The position numbers and the translations under genes were made by a program. This document shows positions 1 to 5,837 of a DNA stretch of 7,328 bases, one piece after another. Below the pieces are notes generated by a model. It had not been told where the DNA came from. It did no database searches and saw only the letters and a program-made list of their open reading frames with translations. Origin of the DNA: Gammaproteobacteria bacterium (GTDB taxonomy: Bacteria; Pseudomonadota; Gammaproteobacteria; JAABTG01); assembly GCA_030066245.1 (NCBI GenBank), contig JASJBY010000239.1, forward strand, positions 1 to 7,328, written 5' to 3'. Position 1 is the first letter of the stretch, and each line of letters opens with the position of its first letter.

Positions 1-252
1 ACGACCGAGAACCTGTTGTTCCATTACGAACGCATCGAGATCAGGCTGGTGAAAGGGCCTTTTCATCATCTTGAAGGGCACTGGCGCTTCGAGCCTCTTG
101 GGGACGAAGGGTGTAAGGTCTGTCTCGATCTTGAGTTCGAGTTTTCCAGCAAGTTGCTCGCCATGAGTGTGGCGCCGGTGTTTCACGAGGTTGCCAACAA
201 GCTGGTAGGTGCTTTCGTGAAGCGAGCCAGGCAGCTTTATGACGGCACATGA
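1..252 (+). CDS. ratA: RatA / COQ10-like SRPBCC-fold protein, C-terminal part
   Basis: The reading frame is open from the first base, so only the last 83 residues are present; the family is usually about 145-160 aa, so the N-terminal half lies outside the window. The visible part has the family's C-terminal pattern: a GPF..LEGHWRF segment, then D-L-E-F-E-F-S-S-K-L-L, then the long closing helix with PVFHEVANKLVGAFVKRA. The fold is the START/SRPBCC lipid-binding type. In E. coli, RatA was described as binding the 50S subunit and blocking 70S formation, while homologues elsewhere are coenzyme-Q-binding COQ10 proteins, so the physiological role is unsettled. The stop codon (250-252) lies inside ratB, an overlap of 14 bases that suggests translational coupling. 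In related genomes smpB lies just upstream; that cannot be seen here. Confidence 0.93.
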   Translation, partial: TTENLLFHYERIEIRLVKGPFHHLEGHWRFEPLGDEGCKVCLDLEFEFSSKLLAMSVAPVFHEVANKLVGAFVKRARQLYDGT

Positions 253-556
253 AACGCTGACCGTCGAGGTGGCCTACGCGCTGCCCGACCAGCAGACGCT
301 GCTGCGTGTGCAGGTACGCAACGGCGCCACCGTGCGGGAGGCTATCGAGCAATCCGGGGTCCTGGTGACACATCCAGAGATTGACTTGGCCACTAACAAG
401 GTGGGCGTCTTTGGCAAGCTTGCGAAGCTGGATGCGACGCTGCGCGAAGGAGACCGGGTGGAGATCTACCGCCCCTTGCTGGCTGATCCCAAGGAAGTGC
501 GAAAGCTGCGGGCAGCTCAGGGCAAGAAGACGAAGCGGGGTGGTGGCGACCTGTAA
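239..556 (+). CDS. ratB: RatB / RnfH family ubiquitin-like protein
   Basis: A complete 105-aa protein of the RnfH (UPF0125) family, a small beta-grasp fold related to ThiS and MoaD but without a C-terminal Gly-Gly used for sulfur transfer in those carriers (it ends G-G-G-D-L). The diagnostic stretch is residues 53-92: NKVGVFGKLAKLD, then L-R-E-G-D-R-V-E-I-Y-R-P-L, then ADPKEVRKLRA. A basic tail (KKTKR, residues 96-100) follows. The start ATG overlaps ratA by 14 bases and has a weak AGG 7 bases upstream, which fits coupled translation. The family is found next to ratA, and in some bacteria next to rnf electron-transport genes (hence RnfH); its biochemical role is not established. Family assignment is secure, function is not. 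Confidence 0.93.
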   Translation: MTAHETLTVEVAYALPDQQTLLRVQVRNGATVREAIEQSGVLVTHPEIDLATNKVGVFGKLAKLDATLREGDRVEIYRPLLADPKEVRKLRAAQGKKTKRGGGDL

Positions 557-623
557 CGAAGTTGAAGTGGCATGATATTTCACTTTACATAATAATTAAA
601 ACTTGTTGTTTATAAATTAAAAA
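557..623. other. AT-rich gap between convergent ratB and bamE
   Basis: This gap is far more AT-rich than its surroundings; 571-620 has only about one G or C in six. It contains a short inverted repeat, AAGTG at 565-569 and CACTT at 581-585 with an 11-base spacer, followed on the + strand by AT-rich sequence with short T runs. On the - strand, bamE's stop is followed by a TTTTT run but no GC-rich stem precedes it. A weak terminator for one or both transcripts is possible; I see no textbook intrinsic terminator. Confidence 0.35.
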
Positions 624-1121
624 TCATTCTTCATCTTTCTTCTTGGGCGTGGCTTCTTTTTTCTCGCCTTCCTTGTCGTCGTCTCCGATGCCGACACGGT
701 CCATAATGCCTTTAACAAAGCCTTCGTCCTGGTCCTGCGGGACTTCGACGTTGCTGACCCGGCGCACGCTTCTCGCACGGGGTCCGCTCCCGGCGACTTT
801 GATATCTCCCGCGATGCGCACCAGCTGGTCGTCTTCGAAATACAGGGTGACTCGGCGCTGTTCGGGCTCGCCCCGGCCGGGGCGGCGCAGGTAGATGTAG
901 TCCCAGCGATCCTGATGGAAGACATCCACCAGCATGGGGGAGCCCATGATGAACTGCACGCGTGCTTTATTCATTCCGGGCTCCAGCTCGTTCACCATCT
1001 CCTGGGTCACGATATTGCCCTGGAGAACGTCTACCTTGTAGACGAACGGGATATGCTCGCCCGTACAGGCGCTTACGCTTGCAACTAGCGTGAGGAAGAC
1101 AATAATGAGAAGCTGTCGCAT
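624..1121 (-). CDS. bamE: BamE (SmpA/OmlA) outer-membrane assembly lipoprotein
   Basis: BamE is the small lipoprotein subunit of the BAM complex, which inserts beta-barrel proteins into the outer membrane. The 165-aa product starts with a lipoprotein signal peptide: hydrophobic residues 4-15, lipobox V16-S17-A18-C19, with Cys19 the expected lipidation site. The BamE core follows: VYKVDVLQGNIVT at 27-39 (E. coli has VYRPDINQGNYLT), GMNKARVQFIMGSP at 49-62, a W-D-Y-I-Y strand near 73-77, and a closing V-T-L-Y-F-E-D strand at 91-97. E. coli BamE is 113 aa; here about 55 more residues follow residue 110, ending in a highly charged Asp/Glu/Lys tail. No good Shine-Dalgarno precedes the ATG, but it begins exactly at the signal peptide. 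In E. coli, bamE lies beside ratAB and recN; here fur is inserted between bamE and recN. Confidence 0.95.
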   Translation of the reverse strand: MRQLLIIVFLTLVASVSACTGEHIPFVYKVDVLQGNIVTQEMVNELEPGMNKARVQFIMGSPMLVDVFHQDRWDYIYLRRPGRGEPEQRRVTLYFEDDQLVRIAGDIKVAGSGPRARSVRRVSNVEVPQDQDEGFVKGIMDRVGIGDDDKEGEKKEATPKKKDEE

Positions 1122-1137
1122 GGCTGGTTGCGGGGAC

Positions 1138-1164
1138 CATCCGAACCCGAAGTGCCTTCGGATG
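1138..1164. promoter_or_regulatory. Perfect 8-bp dyad in the bamE-fur divergent region
   Basis: CATCCGAA (1138-1145) and TTCGGATG (1157-1164) are exact reverse complements separated by 11 bases. A nested alternative pairing exists: CCGAA (1147-1151) with TTCGG (1157-1161). The dyad sits between two divergent start codons, so it could be an operator acting on one or both genes or a hairpin in the bamE leader RNA. It does not resemble a Fur box. A possible bamE -10 (TATCAT on the - strand, 1162-1167) touches its edge, with no convincing -35. Function is inferred from position only. Confidence 0.4.
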
Positions 1165-1207
1165 ATACCGTACCCATGCGGTCGATAACACCAAGCGGGG
1201 ACAGGAC

Positions 1208-1630
1208 GTGGAGACCCAAGACCTGAAGAAGGCGGGCCTGAAGGCGACGCTGCCGCGCATCAGGATCCTGCAGATACTGGAAACCAGCCCACAGCGCCAC
1301 ATGAGCGCCGAGGACGTGTATAAGGCCCTGCTGGAGGCTGGAGAGGACGTGGGCCTGGCGACCGTTTATCGTGTTCTGACGCAGTTCGAATCCGCTGAGC
1401 TCGTGGTTAGGCACCACTTTGAGAGCGGCCAGGCGGTCTTCGAGCTCAACGAAGGTGGCCATCACGACCACATCGTCTGTGCCCAATGCGGCAAAATCGT
1501 GGAATTCGTGGACCAGACCATTGAGAACCGGCAGCGTCGGGTGGCAGAGAAAGCCGGCTTCTCGATTCGAGACCACTCGCTGATCATCTACGGCGAATGC
1601 CTGGATCCGGGGTGCGCGAACAAGGAATAG
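1208..1630 (+). CDS. fur: Ferric uptake regulator Fur
   Basis: Fur is the iron-responsive repressor that binds DNA as a metal-loaded dimer and controls iron uptake genes. The 140-aa product follows E. coli Fur almost from end to end: LKKAGLKATLPRIRIL at 6-21, the winged-helix region with S-A-E-D-V-Y-K at 33-39 and the recognition helix G-L-A-T-V-Y-R-V-L at 49-57. The metal-binding part has HHDH (85-88), a C-x-x-C pair at Cys91/Cys94 and a second pair at Cys131/Cys136. The start is GTG: no in-frame ATG precedes it, and the usual length and N-terminus are recovered from this codon. A GGGGA at about 1197-1201 is the likely ribosome-binding site. fur is convergent with recN. I see no Fur box upstream, so autoregulation is not supported by sequence. 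Confidence 0.97.
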   Translation: METQDLKKAGLKATLPRIRILQILETSPQRHMSAEDVYKALLEAGEDVGLATVYRVLTQFESAELVVRHHFESGQAVFELNEGGHHDHIVCAQCGKIVEFVDQTIENRQRRVAEKAGFSIRDHSLIIYGECLDPGCANKE

Positions 1631-1760
1631 ACTGACCGCGACCGGGAGGGCCGGACGCCGCGCCACGTGTTGGCAAAGGGTCGCCGTCCCAGTGTCTGGC
1701 AGCCGCGAGGGGCACGGGGCGCAAGCGTACCGGCGCCGCCAGATTCTTCAGCTACCCTGG

Positions 1761-1830
1761 TCATTCCATCTCCCACCTACCATCTACCACCTCACATTCC
1801 ACCCGACCTCCGACCGACGATCCCCCACCG
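1761..1830 (+). terminator. Candidate Rho-dependent terminator (rut-like) after fur
   Basis: On the + strand, 1761-1804 (44 bases) contains no G at all, and 1761-1830 has about 37 C and 5 G by hand count. A long, unstructured C-rich and G-poor transcript segment is the known hallmark of Rho loading. It begins about 130 bases after the fur stop and ends before the convergent recN gene, a sensible place to stop fur transcription. Release points would lie downstream, possibly inside recN's 3' end. This is inferred from composition; no Rho site has a strict consensus. Confidence 0.4.
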
Positions 1831-1838
1831 CCTTCTCG

Positions 1839-1871
1839 CGAGTCACCGAGATACCGTCAACCGAGTCACCG
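1839..1871. repeat. 10-bp direct repeat near the end of recN
   Basis: CGAGTCACCG occurs at 1839-1848 and again at 1862-1871, 23 bases apart start to start. The second copy runs into the palindrome CACCGGTG (1867-1874). It lies just past the recN stop. The spacing is about two helical turns, which would suit a protein-binding site, but a chance duplication is equally possible. Confidence 0.4.
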
Positions 1872-1880
1872 GTGTTCCTG

Positions 1881-3557
1881 TCATGCCTGCCCCCGCTCGA
1901 TCATTTCGCGGGCGTGGGCCAGAGTGTGGGTCGTGATTTCGAGCCCACCGAGCATCCGCGCTACCTCCTGCACGCGTGTGTCGCCGGCGAGGGAGTCCAC
2001 GCGGGTGAAAGTCATGTCTTGACGGGTATGCTTGCGCACCTGCAGGTGATGGCTGCCCTGACAGGCGACCTGCGGCAGGTGCGTAATGCACAACACTTGG
2101 CGGGTCCTGCCCAGTTGTTTCAGCTGCCTGCCGACCACCTCAGCCGTGCCGCCGCCAATGCCCACATCCACTTCGTCGAATACCAGGGTTGGCACGCCGC
2201 TGCCGCGGGCGCCTATCACCTGGATGGCCAGGCTGATGCGTGACAGCTCGCCGCCGGATGCGACCTGGCTCATGGCTTTCGGTGGTTGCCCGGGATTGGC
2301 GCTCACCAGGAACTCCACTCTGTCCATTCCGGTGGGCGCAGGCTCTCCGCTGTCGTTGCAATCCACCTGGATCGAGAACTTTCCACCGGGCATGCCCAGA
2401 TCGCGCATGTTATCGCCCACGGTGTTGGCAAGCCTGGCGGCGGCATCTACTCGCGACTGGTGCAGCTCGCGCGCCAGCTCCTCGTAAGTAGTCACTAGCT
2501 GACACGCCTCTGCCTCAAGCTCCTGTCTCCGCTCGTCACTGCGGGCCATCAGGTCGGCCTCCCGCTGCAGACGTGCCAGGAGGCCGGGCAGCTCTTCAGG
2601 AGGCAGGCGGTGCTTGCGGGCGATCTGGTGGATCTCGGCGATACGTTCCTCGACCTGCTGCAGACTCGCCGGGTCCAGGTCGACCGTCTCGGCATAGTGT
2701 CGCAGCTCGGCCGCACCCTCACGCAGTTGGATGGCGGCGCTGTCCACCAGCTCCAGGATAGGCCCGATGGTCTCATCCAGGGTGCGCAGCGTGTCCAGCT
2801 CTCGACGCACAGCTTCGATGCGCGAGAGCGCCGAGTCGTCCTCTTCGGCCGACAGGCCATGCAAGGCGCGCTGGCAGCCTTCGAGCAGTCGCCCGGCATT
2901 GCTCAACCGCGCGTGCTCGTCATCGAGCCGCTGCAGCTCACCATCGGAAAGCGACAGGGTATGCAGCTCTGCCAGCTGGTAGCGGAGCAGCTCGAGCGCT
3001 GCCTGGCGCTGTTCGTCGGGTCCCCCGAGATCGGCTTTCTCGCGCTGGACCTGCTGCCAGCGGCGATGGATTCGCTGGATGTCTTCGATACGCCCCTCGT
3101 GGCCCGCATACTCGTCGAGAATACGCCGCTGCACGTCACGGCGCAGGAGAGACTGATGCGCGTGCTGCCCGTGTATGTCTACCAGCAGGCTGCCGATTTC
3201 ACGCAGAATCTGCAGCGGCACGGGTCGCCCGTTGATGTAGGCCCGGGAGCGGCCGTCGTTGGAGATGGAGCGTCGCAGGATGCATTCGCAATCGGGGCGC
3301 TCCAACTCATGCTCGGTCAGCCAGTCTTGTACGAAAAGCAGCTCGCCAACATCGAACTCGGCGTTGACCTCCGCCCGCTCGGCGCCGGCGCGGACCAGGC
3401 CCGCTGATCCCCGTTCACCCAGCACCAGGCTGAGGGCGTCGCCGAGTATGGACTTGCCGGCGCCGGTTTCACCGGTGAGTACGGTCATGCCTGCCCGCAG
3501 CTCCAGCGCTACCTGGTCGACGATGGCGAAGTCGGTGATGCTGAGATGAGTCAGCAT
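1881..3557 (-). CDS. recN: DNA repair protein RecN (SMC-like ATPase)
   Basis: RecN is an SMC-family ATPase used in recombinational repair of double-strand breaks. The 558-aa product has the full architecture: an N-terminal ATPase half starting MLTHLSITDFAIVD, Walker A GETGAGKS (29-36) and a Q-loop region DIHGQH (127-132). A coiled-coil stretch of Glu/Arg/Leu-rich sequence covers about 155-380. The C-terminal ATPase half has signature SGGELSR (434-440), Walker B TLVFDEVD (457-464) and ITHLPQVA (491-498). The frame stays open for 27 codons upstream, but that extension is arginine-rich and not family-like; the chosen start gives the usual length (E. coli 553 aa). Oddly, no Shine-Dalgarno is visible and no LexA box (CTG-N10-CAG) was found in the 222 bases upstream, although recN is SOS-induced in E. 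coli. It may be cotranscribed with nadK. Confidence 0.97.
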   Translation of the reverse strand: MLTHLSITDFAIVDQVALELRAGMTVLTGETGAGKSILGDALSLVLGERGSAGLVRAGAERAEVNAEFDVGELLFVQDWLTEHELERPDCECILRRSISNDGRSRAYINGRPVPLQILREIGSLLVDIHGQHAHQSLLRRDVQRRILDEYAGHEGRIEDIQRIHRRWQQVQREKADLGGPDEQRQAALELLRYQLAELHTLSLSDGELQRLDDEHARLSNAGRLLEGCQRALHGLSAEEDDSALSRIEAVRRELDTLRTLDETIGPILELVDSAAIQLREGAAELRHYAETVDLDPASLQQVEERIAEIHQIARKHRLPPEELPGLLARLQREADLMARSDERRQELEAEACQLVTTYEELARELHQSRVDAAARLANTVGDNMRDLGMPGGKFSIQVDCNDSGEPAPTGMDRVEFLVSANPGQPPKAMSQVASGGELSRISLAIQVIGARGSGVPTLVFDEVDVGIGGGTAEVVGRQLKQLGRTRQVLCITHLPQVACQGSHHLQVRKHTRQDMTFTRVDSLAGDTRVQEVARMLGGLEITTHTLAHAREMIERGQA

Positions 3558-3757
3558 CGGCGCCAGACCGCACGAGCACCGCGGCGGCAGCCTGCCTGCC
3601 GTCCGGATGTTGTGTCGACGGCGTCCGTGACCTGCCACAGCCTGTCGTCCGCCGTCAGTGTTTCCAATGCGCTCTTCACGGCAGCCCAGCGCCGCATCCT
3701 GCGCATTCCTCCGTTGTCATGCCTATGTCGAAGCACCGTCAGGTCCCGCCCGAGCAT
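3551..3757 (-). CDS. Possible small ORF between nadK and recN (68 aa)
   Basis: An ORF of 68 codons fills most of the nadK-recN gap. Its ATG lies 22 bases after the nadK stop with an AGG at a usable distance, and its TGA overlaps the recN ATG (ATGCTGA), the kind of junction seen in coupled genes. By hand count about 73% of codons end in G or C, compatible with coding in this genome. Against it: the product is arginine-rich, has no motif or membrane segment I recognise, and GC-rich spacers give such ORFs by chance. I do not recognise the protein. Equally likely, this is an untranslated spacer or leader. Confidence 0.22.
   Translation of the reverse strand: MLGRDLTVLRHRHDNGGMRRMRRWAAVKSALETLTADDRLWQVTDAVDTTSGRQAGCRRGARAVWRRC
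3585..3601 (-). repeat. GC-rich hairpin upstream of recN
   Basis: Arms CGGCAG (3585-3590) and CTGCCG (3596-3601) pair perfectly with a 5-base loop. On the recN transcript the hairpin ends about 28 bases before the ATG. There is no T run after it, so it is not an intrinsic terminator. It could affect ribosome access or RNA processing between nadK and recN. Confidence 0.4.
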
Positions 3758-3779
3758 CCCGTCTACCTGCCTGTCCGCC

Positions 3780-4646
3780 CTACAGTTCTTTCCCCCAATG
3801 AAGCTTGGTGCGCAGCGTGGCGTAGTAGTCGTACCCGGTCGGGTGAATCAGTGTGATGCCCACCTCTTTTTTGCGCAGGACGATACGGTCGTTCATGGTC
3901 AGCTCCAGGGTGGTTTGACCATCACAGGTAAGCTGCGCGCTGTCGCGTGCTCCGCTGATGACTATCTCCACCTGTCCGTCGGCATCAACGACAATCGGAC
4001 GGTTGCTGAGCGTGTGGGGACAGATAGGCACCAGGACGATGGCGTCGAGCGCCGGGTGCAGGATAGGCCCTCCGCCGGACAGGGCATAGGCCGTCGAACC
4101 CGTGGGTGTGGAGACAATCAGCCCGTCGGAACGCTGGGTGTTCACAAAGCTCCCGTCAACGTAGGTGTCCAGAGTGATGAGCCGGGCCGTGCGCCAGCGG
4201 TGCACTACCACGTCGTTCAGGGAATCGTTGCTGGCAACCTGCCGGGCATCCCGCACCACCGCCACATGCAGCAAAAAACGCTCTTCCTCCTGGAACCGGC
4301 CGGCGAAGACCTCGTCCAGCTGCTGGGTCATCTCGTGTCGGGAAATGTCGGTGAGAAATCCAAGCCTTCCAAGGTTGATCCCGAGCATCCTGACATCCTT
4401 CGACGACAGGGTATGGGCAGTGTTGAGAAGCGTGCCGTCGCCGCCGATGACGATGATAAGATCGCAGCTGGCGCACAGGGACTCCCTGCTGCGAACATCC
4501 AGGCCGCCGTCCGGCACCACGGTGGCGCATTCGCTGTCGAGGACGAAGGGGAGGCGCCGCTCAACCAGGTAGCGGATGAGGCTCTGCACGGTCTCCTCAA
4601 CCCGCTCGTCGTCCTTCTTCGCTATCAGGCCTACTTTGTTGAACAT
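3780..4646 (-). CDS. nadK: NAD kinase
   Basis: NadK phosphorylates NAD+ on the 2' hydroxyl of the adenosine ribose to make NADP+, the only route to NADP in bacteria. The 288-aa product (E. coli 292 aa) has the family motifs in order: GGDGT at 68-72, with Asp70 the expected catalytic base; NLGRLGFLTD at 91-100; an N-D pair at 144-145 where E. coli has N-E; TPTGSTAYALSGGGPILHP at 180-198; HTLSNRPIVV at 211-220; and a typical C-terminus with I-H-P near 267-269 and T-K-L-H-W-G-K-E-L at the end. The Asp in place of Glu is conservative and I recall it from other proteobacterial NadKs, so I do not read it as a defect. The ATG matches the family N-terminus; the ribosome-binding site is weak. recN follows on the same strand and hrcA diverges upstream. 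Confidence 0.97.
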   Translation of the reverse strand: MFNKVGLIAKKDDERVEETVQSLIRYLVERRLPFVLDSECATVVPDGGLDVRSRESLCASCDLIIVIGGDGTLLNTAHTLSSKDVRMLGINLGRLGFLTDISRHEMTQQLDEVFAGRFQEEERFLLHVAVVRDARQVASNDSLNDVVVHRWRTARLITLDTYVDGSFVNTQRSDGLIVSTPTGSTAYALSGGGPILHPALDAIVLVPICPHTLSNRPIVVDADGQVEIVISGARDSAQLTCDGQTTLELTMNDRIVLRKKEVGITLIHPTGYDYYATLRTKLHWGKEL

Positions 4647-4775
4647 GCATGCTGGTCTCTGTGACGCGGCGCGAGAAACTTAGCACGTCGATCCGGCTGG
4701 GCCAACCTCGCACGCTTGTGTTTCCGCCCGAATTCGCCGATGCTAGCAAGAAGGTAGTCCTGAATACGGCGGCGG
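4647..4775. promoter_or_regulatory. Divergent promoter region of nadK and hrcA
   Basis: This 129-bp gap must hold the promoters of two divergent genes. For nadK (- strand) a fair sigma-70-like pair is TTGGCC (complement of 4700-4705) and TAAGTT (complement of 4677-4682), 17 bases apart. For hrcA (+ strand) a poor sigma-32-like pair is CTTGTG (4715-4720) and GCCGAT (4736-4741), 15 bases apart. A single CIRCE half-site TTAGCAC lies at 4680-4686, overlapping the proposed nadK -10, but its partner half is missing. An 8-bp palindrome TGCTAGCA is at 4741-4748. Individual promoter calls are low confidence. Confidence 0.35.
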
Positions 4776-5828
4776 ATGCAAAGCGGAGCGCAAGAGTCCC
4801 AACTCGACGAAAGGTCCCAGCACCTCCTCCGAGCGCTGGTGCAGAAGTACATCCGCGACGGCCAACCCGTCGGTTCCCGCACCCTGTCCCGCGACTCGGG
4901 GCTCGATCTCAGCCCTGCAACCATCCGCAATGTCATGGCGGACCTGGAGGAGATGGGGCTGGTGCGCTCACCCCACACCTCCGCCGGGCGCATTCCTACC
5001 CCTCTTGGCTTCCGGTTTTTCGTCGATACGCTGGTCACCATGCAGCCTCCCGAATCGAACGAGGTTCAGCGCCTGCGCGAGCAGCTGGATCCGGACCGGG
5101 AGCTGACGGATCTGGTGGCGACCACCTCCAGCCTGTTGTCCGAAGTCACCCGGCTGGCTGGCGTCGTGACGCTGCCGAAGCGCGAGCAGCTCAAGCTTCG
5201 TCAGGTGGAGTTTCTGCCCCTGTCGGGACAGCGGGTGCTGGCAATACTCGTCGTCAACGACCGTGAGGTTCAGAACCGGATCATCCACGGAAGGCGTGAT
5301 TATCAGCGGGCCGAGCTGGAAAAGGCGGCCAACTACCTGAACGCCAATTTTATCGGTCGTGACCTGCAGGAGGCGCGCCAGCAGCTTCTCGCCGACATGC
5401 GAACCGCGCGCCAATCCATGAACGAGATGATGCTGGCGGCCATCGAGATGGCAGACAAGGCATTCGCGTCCGAGGGGGAGAGCGATGACTTCGTCGTTGC
5501 AGGCCAAACCAACCTGATGGGTCTGGCCGAGTTGGCGGACATGGAGAAGCTGCGCCAGCTGTTCGAGGCATTCAGCCAGAAGGAGCACATCCTGCACCTG
5601 CTGGACGGCGCGCTGCATGCGGATGGGATTCAGATTTTCATCGGTGAGGAATCCGGCTACCAGGTTCTGGACGAATGCAGCGTGGTCACGGCTCCCTACG
5701 AAGTGGATGGTCGGGTGCTGGGCGTGCTCGGGGTCATCGGTCCAACGCGCATGGCCTATGACCGGGTGATCCCTATCGTGGATGTGACGGCGCGACTGCT
5801 CGGTTCGGTCTTGAACCGGCGTCAATAA
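4776..5828 (+). CDS. hrcA: Heat-inducible transcription repressor HrcA
   Basis: HrcA represses chaperone genes by binding the CIRCE operator; its folding depends on GroEL, so titration of GroEL by misfolded protein relieves repression. The 350-aa product is full length. Residues 11-60 form the winged-helix DNA-binding part (L-D-E-R-S-Q-H-L-L-R-A-L-V-Q-K-Y-I, then G-Q-P-V-G-S-R-T-L and L-S-P-A-T-I-R-N-V-M-A-D-L-E-E-M-G). The family signature SPHTSAGRIPTPLGFRFFVD spans 65-84. The GAF-like and C-terminal parts follow, ending GVLGVIGPTRMAYDRVIPIV. An in-frame TGA at 4761-4763 fixes the ATG as the earliest possible start; the ribosome-binding site is weak (GGCGGCGG). The gene leads into grpE and dnaK. 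No intact CIRCE is seen in this window, so autorepression is unproven. The 3' end contains the grpE promoter. Confidence 0.97.
   Translation: MQSGAQESQLDERSQHLLRALVQKYIRDGQPVGSRTLSRDSGLDLSPATIRNVMADLEEMGLVRSPHTSAGRIPTPLGFRFFVDTLVTMQPPESNEVQRLREQLDPDRELTDLVATTSSLLSEVTRLAGVVTLPKREQLKLRQVEFLPLSGQRVLAILVVNDREVQNRIIHGRRDYQRAELEKAANYLNANFIGRDLQEARQQLLADMRTARQSMNEMMLAAIEMADKAFASEGESDDFVVAGQTNLMGLAELADMEKLRQLFEAFSQKEHILHLLDGALHADGIQIFIGEESGYQVLDECSVVTAPYEVDGRVLGVLGVIGPTRMAYDRVIPIVDVTARLLGSVLNRRQ
5801..5818. repeat. Inverted repeat across the grpE promoter -35
   Basis: CGGTTC (5801-5806) and GAACCG (5813-5818) are exact reverse complements separated by 6 bases. The right arm shares GAA with the CTTGAA -35 of the grpE promoter. 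It also lies in the last codons of hrcA, so coding constraint or chance may explain it. Confidence 0.35.
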
Positions 5829-5837
5829 TCCCCACTT
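5810..5837 (+). promoter_or_regulatory. Sigma-32 (RpoH) heat-shock promoter for grpE-dnaK
   Basis: The -35 is an exact CTTGAA (5810-5815). The -10 is CCCCACTT (5830-5837), one base off the CCCCATNT consensus. The 14-base spacer equals that in the E. coli dnaK P1 promoter as I recall it. The promoter overlaps the last codons and stop of hrcA, so grpE and dnaK can be induced independently of hrcA. Transcription should start near 5844, giving a leader of about 80 bases before the grpE ATG. This is the best promoter match in the window. Confidence 0.75.

Larger units (their letters stand above)
1631..1880. other. Gene-free region between convergent fur and recN
   Basis: These 250 bases contain no ORF with a recognisable product. 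The first 130 are GC-rich with only short hairpin candidates, such as CCGG pairs around 1642-1654 and GCCA/TGGC at 1662-1674, neither followed by a T run. The middle is the C-rich, G-poor stretch listed separately. The end carries a 10-bp direct repeat (1839-1848 and 1862-1871). No intrinsic terminator is evident for either gene. Confidence 0.5.

Noticed and set aside
1122..1207. Fur box for fur autoregulation
   Set aside because: No stretch resembles GATAATGATAATCATTATC; GATGATA and GATAAC fragments are isolated.
1692..2243. + strand ORF (183 codons) across the fur-recN gap and the recN 3' end
   Set aside because: Mostly antisense to recN, no recognisable domain, and it passes through the low-complexity C-rich stretch.
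3558..3638. 27-codon N-terminal extension of RecN
   Set aside because: The family begins at MLTHLSITDFAIVD; the extension is arginine-rich, and the shorter form has normal length.
3546..4664. Long + strand ORF (372 codons) opposite nadK
   Set aside because: It lies opposite an unmistakable nadK and shows no recognisable motifs; long antisense ORFs are common opposite GC-rich genes.
4680..4706. Complete CIRCE operator before hrcA
   Set aside because: The left half matches 7 bases, but the position for the right half matches only about 3 of 9.
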